Positions 33,643-44,597 are shown, counted from the stretch's first letter. The stretch: 64,000 bases of DNA from Usnea hakonensis (GCA_013423325.1 BLJB01000040.1:310001-374000); one strand, 5' to 3'. Notes: generated from the sequence alone by a model not told the origin. Numbers and translations are program-made.

Positions 33643-36600
33643 ATGTCAACCCCACCGGATGCTCGAGACAATAATCCTTCTCCTAAGCAGAATGTGGTCA
33701 AGGATAGTCACGCCGCCCTCCAAGATTCCACCGAGCATCACCATGATCACGTGCGATACAATATCCAATCAAGGAAGAGTCAAGAGAACGACGTCACCCA
33801 TTCCTATGATGCAATCTTGGAGGGAACCACTATCCATCACCAGGATTCGCAAGACTGTGAACGTCACAGAAAGCGACATGCAGATATGAGCAAAGGGCTA
33901 GGGGTGGCTGTCGATCCTGAGCAAAATAACGTGGGCCTCGGTCGCTTTGAAGAAGATGCCCAAAGCCACACCTTCTCGACCTTTTATAGAAAATACCGCG
34001 TATTCTTTCACCTATTTATTTGGGCTGTCTTTACTGGGTGGTGGATCGCTGGCTTGCTACTCCATGGCATCCATGACTCACTGAGCTCGAACACCGGATG
34101 GCTCAAACCGACCCTCGTTTGGCTTGCACTCACGTGCTTTTACGTTCCCATCCTTGTTATCGCAAAGCCTATACATTGGGCATGGGAGACAACAGGCGTG
34201 CGTTTTTCGAAGCTGCTGCCTGACCAATTCAAAATTCCACTGGCCGCTGTTCTGACTGTATCCGTTTTTGTGATTGGTGGATTTGTTAGCCCGGAAAGCG
34301 AAGACAATACACGCGACAACCGGGCAGTCTGTACGTTTCTCCGAGTCTCCATTTCCCTATATTCAAACAATCGTTGAGCCAGAAGACACGTCTCCAAAAA
34401 GCTCCATTTTTGGACGCATCCTAGACAGCCAATGAACCCACTCAAGCAAGCAAGACTGACTCCGAAATCGTGTTTCAGCTCTTTTCGGGCTAGCTGTTTT
34501 CATATTTGTACTCTACGCAACATCACGAAATCGAAAGGCCGTGAATTGGCATACTGTGATTGTAGGAATGCTAGTGCGTATTGTCTAAAGCACACTTGCC
34601 TCTTTGGTACCAGCAGCTAGGAAGACGGAATCTTCTTCAGCAGCAAGAGTGGTCCAAATGCGCAGGTGACTCCCAGGAGAGATTAGTGCTGACCTAAATT
34701 CTTGTGTAGGTCCAGTTCATCATAGCCCTTTTTGTTCTGAGGTCAGACGTAGGATACGATATCTTCAACTTCATTTCGGAGCTTGCTCGAGACCTCCTAG
34801 GTTTTGCTAAGTACGTCCATTCCGGAGATGGCACTGCTGCTTTGGCACTGAAAGTGTCGGACAAGCGGTGTTTTGAGGACTTACTGGTCCTGATTAACGA
34901 GACTTGACTTGCAGTTCAGGCCTCAGCATTGAAGAAAAATACTAATATCCAATTTTATGTAGTCAAGGAACAATATTTCTCACAACCGAAAGTGTCCCAT
35001 CAACCCACTGGTTAGCAAGTGTTTATCTCGACAAAAAAGGCAGGCAGCTGACTACCTTTAAGGTTCCTTGTTTCCACATTGCCTGTATGCAAATTTTTCC
35101 GAAGTCATGGTCCCAATTTCGATCTTCTTTTAGTCGGTATATTCAGGGCACAAGAGGCTCTTTGTATCCTTACCGATAGTGTCACTGCTTGGAGTCTGTC
35201 TAAAGAGGATCGCTGACTTCGTTGATAAATAGGCGGTCATATTTTTCGTTGCTCTTGTCCAGCTTTGCTTCTACAATGGGATTTTTCAATGGTTCATTCG
35301 CAAGTTCGTCGAGACCACTGAGCTAGACTTCGATGAACTGTTTAACAAAGCATCTAGATTTGCCGTGTTTTTCTTCTGGTCCATGCGAGTCTCCGGAGCG
35401 GAGGCAGTGGTTGCTGCAGCCTCGCCATTCATTGGGCAGGGCGAGTCTGCGATGCTCATCAAACCGTTCGTCGAACATCTTACTCAAGCCGAGCTACATC
35501 AAGTCATGTAGGTGTTTCCCCGTCTAGCTCTTCCAATCCATCATCAATTCCTCAACCTGGCCTGCAATTCAGATCGACCCTGTAGAGGTGAAATTGACCA
35601 CTAGTCAACTCTTGCAGGTGTTCCGGTTTCGCTACCATTGCTGGCTCTGTCCTCATCGCGTATATCTCACTAGGCGTCAACGCTCAAGCTCTCGTCAGCT
35701 CATGTAAGTCTGCTCGGAGAAACTTCTTTGAGTACCAAATAGTATCTTGAGTCACAGAAAGTTTCTCAACGAGTCTCGACTCCTGAGACTAACAATCTCC
35801 GGTCAAACGCTTATTCCTAGACGTCATAGGTGTCATGTCAATTCCCGCCTCTCTTGCAATCTCGAAGCTACGCTACCCAGAGACAGAAGAGACTTTGACC
35901 ACTGGTCGAATCGTGATACCCGATGAGGATGATCAGAAGGCTGCCAATTCTCTCCATGCCTTCGCTAACGGCGCCTGGCTAGGTCTCAAAATCGCGGGAA
36001 TGATTCTTTCAACCCTTCTCTGTATAATAGCCCTGCTTGGATTAGCGAATGGACTTCTCACTTGGTGGGGAAGATATCTTAATATAAACGACCCGCCTCT
36101 CACCGTTGAGCTGATCGTGGGGTACATCTGCTGTACGTAGGATTCAAGCTCATGTTGCCTTTTTCGAACTAGATTTCATGACCTGGAAACTCGTTTTTAG
36201 ACGCATTCCAAGACTCACCATACTCTCTCTCAAGCAAGCAATGCTGACTACAGAATCACAACCCAGACCCTATTGCGTTCCTTCTCGGCGTTCCCCGAAA
36301 TGGTGGTAGGTACCCATTCCAGGGATGCTTTCTTGTTCAGCATGGCTACATGGATCGCAAGACATGTTGCTGGATAGAAACATCCTTCCAATGAGGCTCC
36401 CAAGTACGCGCAAATAGAAGCTAATTTTGAAGTTGTACAGACCTACTGAAAGTTGCCCAACTAATGTACGTTTTCTCGGAGTTCATTTTCCCTCCTTTGA
36501 GCATAATCATAAGCCTGAGACATGCCTTGGGAGTATTCACTCTCCAGACGTGTTTCAAGCTTGTTCTATCTCTCCAGGAAAGCAGGACTAACTTCAAAAT

Positions 36601-36922
36601 GACAATCAGCGGCACCAAGCTTGTTGCCAACGAATTCGTTGCTTACACAGCACTGCAAACAGATCCTGCCTATGCCGATCTTAGCTCTCGAAGTCGACTG
36701 ATAGTTACGTACGCGCTGTGTGGATTCGCGAACATTGGGAGTTTGGGCACTCAAATAGGGGTCTTGAGCCAGATTGCGCCTGGACGAGGCGGAGATGTCT
36801 CAAGAGTGGCGATCTCCGCGCTCATATCGGGGGCTCTGAGCACGTTCACGAGTGCGAGTATCGCCGGCTTGCTGGTCACAGACCAGGCAGCTTACTTTAC
36901 GCCGAGTGCTTCAAGCTCATGA
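33643..36922 (+). CDS. Concentrative nucleoside transporter (CNT family), 12 exons
   Basis: Predicted plasma-membrane nucleoside/H+ symporter. Exons: 33643-34330, 34479-34573, 34710-34810, 34963-35010, 35063-35084, 35233-35303, 35358-35507, 35618-35703, 35830-36132, 36267-36305, 36441-36465, 36610-36922; 646 residues. A hydrophilic N-terminus of about 110 residues precedes the helices. CNT signatures appear across many junctions: VQFIIALFVLRSDVGYDIFN, FFFWSMRVSGAEAVVAAASP, FIGQGESAMLIKPFVEHLT, SGFATIAGSVLIAYISLGVN, VMSIPASLAISKLRYPETEE, NEFVAYTALQTDPAYADLS and CGFANIGSLGTQIGVLSQIA. Exons of 22, 25 and 39 nt are unusually small. The 54-bp intron 35304-35357 is in frame and could be retained; homology favours removal. 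The donor at 35011 (GTTAGC) is weak. It is divergent from the adenosine deaminase gene. Confidence 0.9.
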
Positions 36923-37385
36923 TTCTGTTGAGGTTCGGATAGGTAAATGCTGGGTTAGAACATGCAGAATGACTCTGATTAATGCGCACTCGAGTCGATG
37001 GAAAGATGACCCTGATTATTGATCATAGGGACTTGTTGAGTTGGATGTGCAATTGATCTAAGAAGGAATAATGCCAATGTTTGATATTTCGATTAGAGTT
37101 CGAAAGTAGGCTCAGCAGTCAGGTTGCGGTCATATGATCGCTGTTTCTCTTTACTGAAGTCAATCGCAAGAATCGAACGCAAGGCCAAATTAGAATCAAT
37201 GCTTCACTCTCCACTGCCGTCCGCATCATTCATGCTCAGGGATTACTTGAATCGCTTTCTTCGCCGTAAATGTATCAAGACCCATCCACGCAATGCAGAA
37301 ACGATAACATCCTCTCTGTACTCGTCGAGTCTGCGTTCGATAGCATTGTCCCACAGATACGGAGTCGCCTTGGAATAATAGATCA
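36923..37385. other. Convergent 3' region
   Basis: 463 bp between the ends of the transporter gene (+) and the E2 gene (-). Nothing further was recognised. Confidence 0.4.
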
Positions 37386-38077
37386 CTACTCCTCATCCAG
37401 GTCTTGGTGACGCGCTAGAACTAGTCGCTTGAACTCATCCGGGTCTGAGTCCCACAGCTCCGCCGCTTGACCATTGAGAGGACTTGCACTGCACAGGAAG
37501 CCGTATTAGCGTCGCATCCCGCAATGTATGGTTAAGCAGATAAACGTACTTGTTTGGCTCCCCCAGCAAACTCTGCAAGCTCAGCAGCACGCTTTGGACG
37601 TTGTAGACAGCACTCCACTTGTCCTTCAGGATATCCAGGCATATCCTTCCACTGAAATCGACGTTTGGGTGGAAGATAGGGGTCTTGAATAAAACCGTCG
37701 GTGGTGCGTAAGGATAAGACGATGGAAATTGAAAGGAGAGCTTGAAGGTAAGGGAAGCGTAGGGTGTATCAGAAGGGCCGGCGATCGTGGCAGTCCAGTT
37801 GAGAAGATTTTCTGGAGAAGAGGGAAATGCTGAGATTCCAGGAGTGCTGGAAAGCATTAATTGCATCAACTCTGTTTGGAGACTGGAATTGTATCAGTGC
37901 GGTGTTAGAAGCTATGGTCAAGGCTTTGCTGAGAGGATCATGATTTCTAAGACTGTACCGTTTGGTTACGCTTTGCGTATCCTGACGACGAGACGTGGAA
38001 GAGAGCTTCGAAGCCTCATGTACAGAGAGCTGGCCTGGAGCGGAGTTCTGTGTATCCTCCATGGAAAAGTCTGCCAT
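37386..38077 (-). CDS. ubc11: Ubiquitin-conjugating enzyme E2, UBE2C/Ubc11 type
   Basis: E2 enzymes of this class prime substrates of the anaphase-promoting complex (cyclins, securin). Exons are 38077-37959, 37882-37550 and 37488-37386 (184 residues). The UBC fold reads RLQTELMQLMLSSTPGISAF, then NLLNWTATIAGPSDTPYASL and YPYAPPTVLFKTPIFHPNVD. It contains HPN at 111-113 and the catalytic Cys121 in GRICLDILKDKWSAVYNVQS. The third exon supplies NASPLNGQAAELWD. The Ser/Thr-rich 40-residue N-terminal extension and the EPNNASPLN junction fit UBE2C/Ubc11 better than other E2s. Two AG acceptors lie 6 bp apart before exon 3; the upstream one is preferred on homology. It is divergent from CHK1, 418 bp away. 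Confidence 0.9.
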
Positions 38078-38495
38078 AGCTGTAGCTCTTCAGTCGATTT
38101 GCTTGGATCGAATGTGCGTATGAGTGTTGCAGACTTGGCTTGTGATCTAAGCTGTGTTAGAAAAGATGTAGAGGGTATGTATGCTTTGGAAGACTGAGAG
38201 GGTAGTGTGGTTTGTGAAGATGTAGAAAAGGATTGAGTGGTAGGTTTTATTGTACTTTATGAAGAAAAGTGCATGGCATTGTTTACGATTCTCGTTGTTA
38301 GGCAACTAAGAGCGCGCTAAAAGATCTGCCGGAACAGGGATTCGTTTTTGTCGACCCTCGGACAAGTGGGGTACATGCAGCCAAGAAAAGCTCAATATAC
38401 TACCATCGCGTCAAGCACGCGACTTGATAATTAAGCACCACTGCTTTTGCGATGAATACGCGTAATATTCGTGGAAAGGACTACTACATGTAAAC
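38078..38495. other. Shared upstream region of the E2 gene and CHK1
   Basis: 418 bp between divergent start codons of two cell-cycle genes. No repeat was seen. It is likely a bidirectional promoter, though no factor site was confidently identified. Confidence 0.4.
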
Positions 38496-40206
38496 ATGAT
38501 CGCCCATTCGCAGCTCGCTCCACTGCCCAGCGAGCTGCCTTTTCGAATCGTCTCAAAGACGATCGGACAAGGTGCATACGCCTGGTTGGTTGGGCTGCTC
38601 GTATCCTGGTTGCAGACAAGAGCTGATAATTAGATGTTCAAGCATCAAAAAAGCAACACCACTCCACACTCCTAAGCCCGTCTTTGCAGTCAAATTTATT
38701 CATAAGGAATTTGCTATCCGACATGGACGTCTCACCAAGAAGCAGCTCGACCTGGAGGTAAATCTTCATAAGTTTCTTGGCCAACATAAAAATATTGTGC
38801 AATTCTTTCAGGCAGGCGAGGACTTCACCTGGCGATGGATAGCTATGGAGTTGGCTGAGGGGGGTGACCTTTTCGACAAGATCGAGTCAGATGTAGGAGT
38901 TGGCGAGGACGTTGCCCACCTCTATTTCAGCCAGCTCATTAGTGCCGTGACCTACATGCACTCCAAAGGCATCGGCCATCGGGACCTCAAGCCAGAGAAC
39001 ATACTTCTGTCTGCAGAGGGTAATTTGAAAATCGCCGATTTTGGTCTCGCAACGCTATTCGAATACAAAGGCGAGAAAAAGCTTTGCAAAACTAGTTGTG
39101 GCAGTCCACCATATACTGCGCCAGAAGTCTTGAGCTGCGACAGCAGGCCTGCCACGAAGCTAGATCAGGGTTATCAAGGCGATTATGTCGACATATGGTC
39201 TTGCGGCGTTGTTCTCTTCGTTTTGCTAGTCGGCAACACGCCCTGGGATGAGCCTTTAGAGAGAAGCTATGAGTTTGATCAATATATTAAGACCAATGGC
39301 AGGCCCGACGACGAATTATGGGACAACCTGCCAGCAGAGACTCTTTCACTGATGCGAGGCATGATGCGAGTCAACCCGAAGGAGCGTTTCTCGTTGGCCG
39401 ATATCCGTCGCCATCCATGGTTCATGAGAGAGAACAAGTATCTCAGGGTAGATGGCAAGATCGAGAATCCCCTAGCCTTAGCTACGCAGATGTTCGAAAG
39501 CATGAAGATTGACTTCTCTCAAGATCCGATGGCTTCGCGGACCCAGCGCAGTCAAAGCTATCAAGATGCCATGGAGATCGATAGCCAGGAAGTGACGATT
39601 CAGTTTTCTTCAACCCAACCAGAGACTCTAAGCAACGACATTGAGTTCGATTGGGAGCGACCTCCACGTGTGGCTGCCGGTAATGGCGTTTCGGCTAGCC
39701 AGCCTAGCATTGTCGACGGCTTGTCCTCACGTGGAAGCAATCTAGAAGGCCCATTGATAGAGGAACTGTCCCTCTCTCAATTTTCAGCAAGTCCTCAGGT
39801 GCCTCTAAGCAAGACGCAATTTGCTCGTCAATTTCGAGACATTGTACCCTCACACTCTCTCACAAGATTCTTTTCCCTTTGGCCTCTTACCCAACTTCAC
39901 GCAGCTATTGCAGATGCCATGCACAGATTAGGCGTTCCGACTCCAGCTTCACCACTTGCTGCACCCTCAACAACGAGCCCGTCAGTGTGGATCAAGATCA
40001 GAACGACAGATGCAAGGCAGTGTCCATTGACTGGCGACGTGGCGATTGAGAAGGTTGTAGGCATTAATGTTCATCTGCTAGAGATTAACTTTGTTAAAGC
40101 CAAAGGAGATCCGGTGGAATGGAGGAGGTTCTTCAAAAAGGTCGTTCTGCTTTGCAAGGATGCTGTGTACAAGCCAGATGAGCAGAGAGGATTACTCTCA
40201 CAGTAA
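38496..40206 (+). CDS. chk1: Serine/threonine checkpoint kinase CHK1
   Basis: CHK1 is the effector kinase of the DNA-damage and replication checkpoint. Exons are 38496-38584 and 38634-40206 (553 residues). The short first exon carries the start of the kinase fold, FRIVSKTIGQGAYA (glycine-rich loop), and the junction makes ACSSIKKATPLHTPKPVFAV with the VAIK-type Lys in FAVKFIHKEF. HRD (GHRDLKPENILLS), DFG (IADFGLATLF), the activation segment CGSPPYTAPEVLS and DIWSCGVVLFVLL are all intact. The APE region is followed by a Ser/Gln-rich linker with SQ sites (for example FSQDP) and a C-terminal segment (TSPSVWIKIRTTDARQCPLT) like the CHK1 KA1-type regulatory domain. Without exon 1 the protein would lack its glycine loop, so the spliced start is preferred over the ATG at 38572. 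Confidence 0.93.
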
Positions 40207-40469
40207 GGACTGGAAAAGAAAAGGTCTTCAATGGATGGCGTATTGTGGCATGGCGTACGGCGAATCACTGCATTAGAATTGAGCAGATTTGACCATCAGT
40301 GGTCCTAGAGCATCTTTCTTCATGCCAATGCATCTACTATATGTAAATTTGCAAATGCTATGACCCCTTTCGATGTTTGGTCACGCATAGTTCGGGCCCT
40401 TGTGGGGTTGGTCACAATGTTTGCAATACACATCTCTCTCACAAATTACTGCGCTCCCGATGTCCTCCC

Positions 40470-41044
40470 TCAAGCATCTTCCACCACAACAGTGGTCAAA
40501 CCCTTTGGGTTTTTCACATTCACCGCCTGCACGTAGCTATAGAGCTTCTCCTTGGCACCCTCCTCGTCATTTCGCTTTCTAGATATCCTTACGCGCAGCC
40601 TGAATGGCACGCCTTTGATACCCGCCTCCCACACCTTCTTGTTGAGTTGGGGATCTAGGCGAACGTCTTTGGTTCCCTGTCGTTCCGCAAGCGTGTCAGT
40701 ATGGAGGAGACTGGGACTGGAGAGGTCAAACAAGTATGGAAACACTTCGCCCACCATTGCCTTTATTGCGAATCCACGGATCTCTTTGATAGCCCGTGGG
40801 GCTCTCTTCTTGAATGCTATCCCATGAACCTGTGCAAAAACGCAGAGGATCAGTCTTCCGTCCTTAATGCCCACAAAGGGGCCATGGAATGGACTTCATA
40901 AAACTAATCATGTGCTAATGTAGAGGAGAGGCATACTCGCTTATGTAGATGAATGGTGTATTCGCGTGCAACGACATCAGAGATGGCTGATCGAGTTGTG
41001 GTGGGCTTCTTGGTCGTTTTGGGCGTCGTCTTAGGATTAGGCAT
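40470..41044 (-). CDS. rpl31: 60S ribosomal protein eL31
   Basis: eL31 sits at the exit of the 60S peptide tunnel. Exons are 41044-40937, 40829-40755 and 40676-40470 (129 residues, slightly above the usual 120-125). Exon 1 gives MPNPKTTPKTTKKPTTTRSA and ISDVVAREYTIHLHKR; exon 2 VHGIAFKKRAPRAIKEIRGF; exon 3 GTKDVRLDPQLNKKVWEAGI and KEKLYSYVQAVNVKNPKGLT. All three are near-identical in type to eL31 throughout eukaryotes. Introns of 107 and 78 bp near the 5' end are normal for fungal ribosomal protein genes. Its 5' side faces UTP11 across a region holding a MITE. Confidence 0.97.
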
Positions 41045-41527
41045 TTTGGCTATAAGAGCAATTATAGGTCAGTAGATGGGAGAGTACATGATCTTCGACA
41101 CGCCTGATATACCTGTTTTGTTTCTACACAAAGGTCAATGGTAATGAACCCTTGCTATATAGATGCTGTTGCTGAATCTGAAGTAGGTAGTTGAGAACTT
41201 GAGGGTCCCCTCGGTCTGTGTGAAATCGCTTAGCACCCTCGGCAGTATTAGCTTATGCACAAAGTTTGCGAATTCCTTGGCACTTTTTTTCGAAAAATTT
41301 AACCTCGCCACCTGAAAAGTGATATTGCCAAAAATAATAATAATGTTGATAAAAGACAACAATATACTATTTCGGGTAGCGAGGTTGCAATTTTTCGAAA
41401 AAAAAAGTGCCAAGTACCTGATTTACCTTCGTGCATAAGCTAATATCATAGGGCTGAAAAGTTGTCTCGAGCATGACACTGCCCTCACCACTCTGAACTA
41501 TTTTCTTTTTCGAATTGCCTGACAACC
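41045..41527. other. Shared upstream region of RPL31 and UTP11, containing a MITE
   Basis: 483 bp between divergent start codons. The 196-bp MITE at 41248-41443 makes up 40 percent of it, leaving about 200 bp next to RPL31 and about 85 bp next to UTP11. Confidence 0.6.
41248..41443. mobile_element. MITE copy 1 (TA target duplication, TTAG...CTAA ends)
   Basis: A 196-bp non-coding element. The left end TTAGCTTATGCACAAAG is matched inverted by a right end in CTTCGTGCATAAGCTAA. Further in, TTGGCACTTTTTTTCG and its inverse, then AACCTCGC and its inverse, extend the terminal repeats imperfectly. It is flanked on both sides by TA (41246-41247 and 41444-41445), as expected for Tc1/mariner-type insertion. 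It is related to copy 2 at 58931-59228. Confidence 0.85.
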
Positions 41528-42414
41528 ATGTCTTCAATGCGAAATGCCACGCAGCGGCGTAATCATCGGGAACGAGGACAGCCCATAGAACGAGCAGCAA
41601 GGTTTGGAATACTTGAGAAGCACAAGGCTCGCACATCGATGTCTGGGGATTTGTGCTCGCTTGCTAACACGACGTCCAGGACTATTCTTTGAGAAGCAAG
41701 AATCATAATGAAAATAAAAAAAGGCTGAAAATCCTGAGGCAAAAGGCTGCCGAGCGAAACCCAGATGAATTCTCCTATGGGATGCTGAGCAGTCAGTCGA
41801 GGAAAGGACGAAAATTAGCGGACCGTCAAAATCCAGTACTCGGTCATGATGCGGTCAAGCTTTTGAAATCACAAGATGCAGGCTATGTGACTACTATGCT
41901 TCAGAAGACGAAGCGGGCACGGGCAAGACTAGAGCAAGAGTTTGTTCTGAGTCAGGATCCCAGTGCAGAAGTGCAGAGTGCCTTATCAAATCAGGGCAAG
42001 GGAAGTCATACAGTATTCGTGAACAACAAGGAAGAACAAAAGCAGTTTGTTCTGAATGGAGAAGTCCCGTTTGAACCAGCTTTTACATCGAGAAAGCCAG
42101 ACAAATCTTCCAAACATGAAGAAGAGGCCGACGGTGATTGGGAATCGCAGGTCTGTTTACTTGAAGAGCCCCCCAAGTCCCTTCGTGTGGCGAAACGTCA
42201 AGAGCTAGCCTTGAATCAAGATAAGCTCTTCCGCAAACAACACAGAAAAGAGCAGGATGCGCGAGGATCAAAGTTGGCGGCGCTCAAGGCTCGGGAAAAA
42301 GATCTCGTTGAAGCCAAGGACGAGCTGGATCTCCAGCGAGCGAAGATGAGCAACAATGTCGGCGGTACCACCAAGGTTGGGACCAAGTTCAAGGTGAGAG
42401 AAAGGAAAAAGTAA
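41528..42414 (+). CDS. utp11: U3 snoRNA-associated protein 11 (SSU processome)
   Basis: UTP11 is a small-subunit processome component bound to the 5' domain of pre-18S rRNA. Exons are 41528-41626 and 41680-42414 (277 residues). Exon 1 reads MSSMRNATQRRNHRERGQPI and ERAARFGILEKHK; exon 2 continues DYSLRSKNHNENKKRLKILR, then AAERNPDEFSYGMLSSQSRK and LGHDAVKLLKSQDAGYVTTM, all UTP11 hallmarks. The join K-D-Y-S is conserved in the family, but the donor that produces it is AAG|GCTCGC, so the 53-bp intron appears to be GC-AG; a CTAAC branch site sits just before the TCCAG acceptor. The second half is basic and coiled-coil-like. Confidence 0.92.
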
Positions 42415-42784
42415 GGGCGGAGCAAGGATGATCATACAATTGAGCGCTAGATATATACCCAATCATCTCACGTTTTCGACTTCGAGTTCCTATCAATTCT
42501 ATCAATTATTGAACCTTGGAGACGTCGTATGGAGCAACAGCTATGTGCTATCATCTCAAAATTGTACAATACCTACATCATGTGCCATAACTTTCTATGG
42601 AGCACGTCTCTCGGTCTTCTTGTAAGGTAGGTAGGTGATGAGACTTAGGGCAGACAATTAGGGCATGCGTTAAAAAGCCTCGGCATCACCTGCACCCATT
42701 GAATTGCCATCAGCGGCACATATTCTTGCTCCATAGGTTTTCGACCATAACAGCACCCAGCAATCAGAACAAGTTTGGTAGACA
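42415..42784. other. Intergenic region between UTP11 and the SDR gene
   Basis: 370 bp between tandem plus-strand genes. No repeats or extra frames of note. Confidence 0.4.
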
Positions 42785-43688
42785 ATGAAGATCGAGGGGA
42801 GGACTTTTATAGTCTCCGGAGGGTGTGTCGATCCTTTCATCTGATCAGCTCTTTGTTACTAAACTTTAACCTCATGGTCACAGTGCGTCAGGCTTAGGAA
42901 GAGCTACTGTGCGACAACTGGTAAATGAGAGGGGCTATGTTGCAGTCTTCGATATGAATGAAGAGAGCGGTCAAACCTTAGTCGAAGAATTCGGTTCCAA
43001 TTTCACGAGGTTCTTCCAAACAGACGTGTCAGACACAGAAAGCATAGCCGCAGCTGTTAAAGGCACCGAAACGTGGGTCCAGCAGACTGGCAGGAAGATA
43101 AGAGGAGTCATAGCTGCAGCAGGAGTATCCACTCCCGCGAAAATCATCGATCGCCATGGAGACCCTTTCGATATAAAAAGCTTTGATTTTGTTATGAACG
43201 TCAATGTGCGAGGCTCTATCGATCTTGTGAGGCAGCTACTGCCGCACATGATCAAGGTGGAGCCCGAGGGCCAAGACGGCGAAAGAGGTGTGATACTACT
43301 CGTCAGTTCATCTGCAGCGTGAGTCGAGCGTTTACCAAGCGTTTAATCAAGCATTCTGATGCCATATAGATTCGACGGGCAGCCAGGCCAGGTTTCTTAC
43401 GCAGCGTCAAAAGGAGCATTGGCATCACTGACCCTTCCCTTGACAAGAGACCTCGCAAAATACGGAATCAGAGCCGTCACCATCGCACCAAGTCTTTTCG
43501 AGTCTAACATGACCACGTTGATGAGTGACAAAGTGCGAGCAAGTTTGACCAAGGGCATGGAGTTTCCTCTCAGACCAGGAAAGCCCGAAGAATTCGCAAG
43601 GATAGTGAGAGAAAGCATAGAAAACTCTATGCTGAACGGCGTGGTAATTCGGCTCGATGGTGGAATGAGAATGCCAAGTAGAATGTAG
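42785..43688 (+). CDS. Short-chain dehydrogenase, 3-hydroxyacyl-CoA dehydrogenase type II-like
   Basis: Exons are 42785-42822, 42884-43318 and 43370-43688 (263 residues). The NAD(P)-binding loop GGASGLGRAT spans intron 1. FDMNEESGQ carries the acidic residue expected for NAD preference; AAAGVST gives the NAG-like motif. Catalytic residues are the Ser of LLVSSSAA and Tyr168/Lys172 in VSYAASKGALASL. The length, the GQPGQVSYAASKGALASLTL segment and the ending VVIRLDGGMRM match the HSD17B10 / type II 3-hydroxyacyl-CoA dehydrogenase branch, usually mitochondrial and acting on 2-methyl-3-hydroxyacyl-CoA. No clear transit peptide is visible, and exact substrate is inferred. Introns use GTGTGT and GTGAGT donors. 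Confidence 0.88.
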
Positions 43689-43763
43689 TCTTGAATGAAT
43701 CGAAATTCCCGAGGAATTGCTTATTGTAACCCCAAGCACACCCAAAAAGATTCTTCAACCAGA

Positions 43764-44597
43764 TCAAGCCGTCCATATTCTCTTGACTGCTTCGGTTAAG
43801 CCTACGTCATTCGTCTCAAACTCGTATAGCCCCACAGCTACTGTCAAAGTTGCTGCACGCAGACCCCACCAAAATAATGCCCGGGTCCTCGGCAGCCGTT
43901 TCGATGGTATATAGTCAATTATGACAGATCTAGCAATGTCAGCGAAACTCTAGATTCCGATGTTCTACATACTGAAAACCAATATGGGAGTGGATGACGA
44001 TGGTAGCACAAAGGATCGCATCCATGATAGGGTTGAGGGTCCCGGCAGCAAATGGAGCTACCGTTAGAGGTATCAAAGCTGCGGAGATTAATCTGTGATC
44101 GTATGGTCAGTAGGTTCAGATAGCTGTGGAATGGTGCTCATGCCTCTCAAAAGCCCAATGGTAGCTCCCATGAGTGGGCGAAGGATGGGGCACAGGTGCT
44201 GGATCGTTTGCTAGTGACTTTTTAGAACAGACAAATCTTTCAGGAAGATCAGGATCTCGGTTTAATCACCAGTTCCATCAATGATCTCTGTCGAAGAAGT
44301 TAGCTCCGATGTGGGTGCTCAATTGTATCATCGGTCGCACTTACGAGGGCCTGCAGGGAGAATAGATCTTCGACCACTGGTATGGAAGTTTGCAACGCTG
44401 AGCATATTCGGTCCTACACCCCTCGCTGCATGCGATCTTCGAGTTAATGAGCCGCTCGCATTGAATTGGGCGCGGAAAGAAGAGGCATTGAGCTCGGAAG
44501 GAGTGTATGTTTGTAGGGTTTGTCTCCTTAGAACTTGACGTGCTGCAGGCGCGCTGCACGAATGCGAAAGAAGCGAAGGCCGTACAAGAGACGCCAT
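43764..44597 (-). CDS. sdh4: Succinate dehydrogenase membrane anchor subunit (CybS, SDH4)
   Basis: The small membrane anchor of respiratory complex II in the inner mitochondrial membrane, contributing to the ubiquinone and haem region. Five exons on the minus strand: 44597-44345, 44287-44270 (18 nt), 44210-44144, 44092-43973 and 43929-43764, giving 207 residues. A Ser/Arg-rich targeting region ends in ANFHTSGRRSILPAGP. It is followed by QIIDGTANDPAPVPHPSPTH, GSYHWAFERLISAALIPLTV, APFAAGTLNPIMDAILCATI, VIHSHIGFQSVIIDYIPSKR and a third helix. The motif with paired His (HSHIGF) and IDY-P are CybS hallmarks. The third intron must start at GAGAG|GCATGA to give FERLIS, so it is GC-AG. The gene is divergent from MPP-beta at 250 bp. 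Confidence 0.92.
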
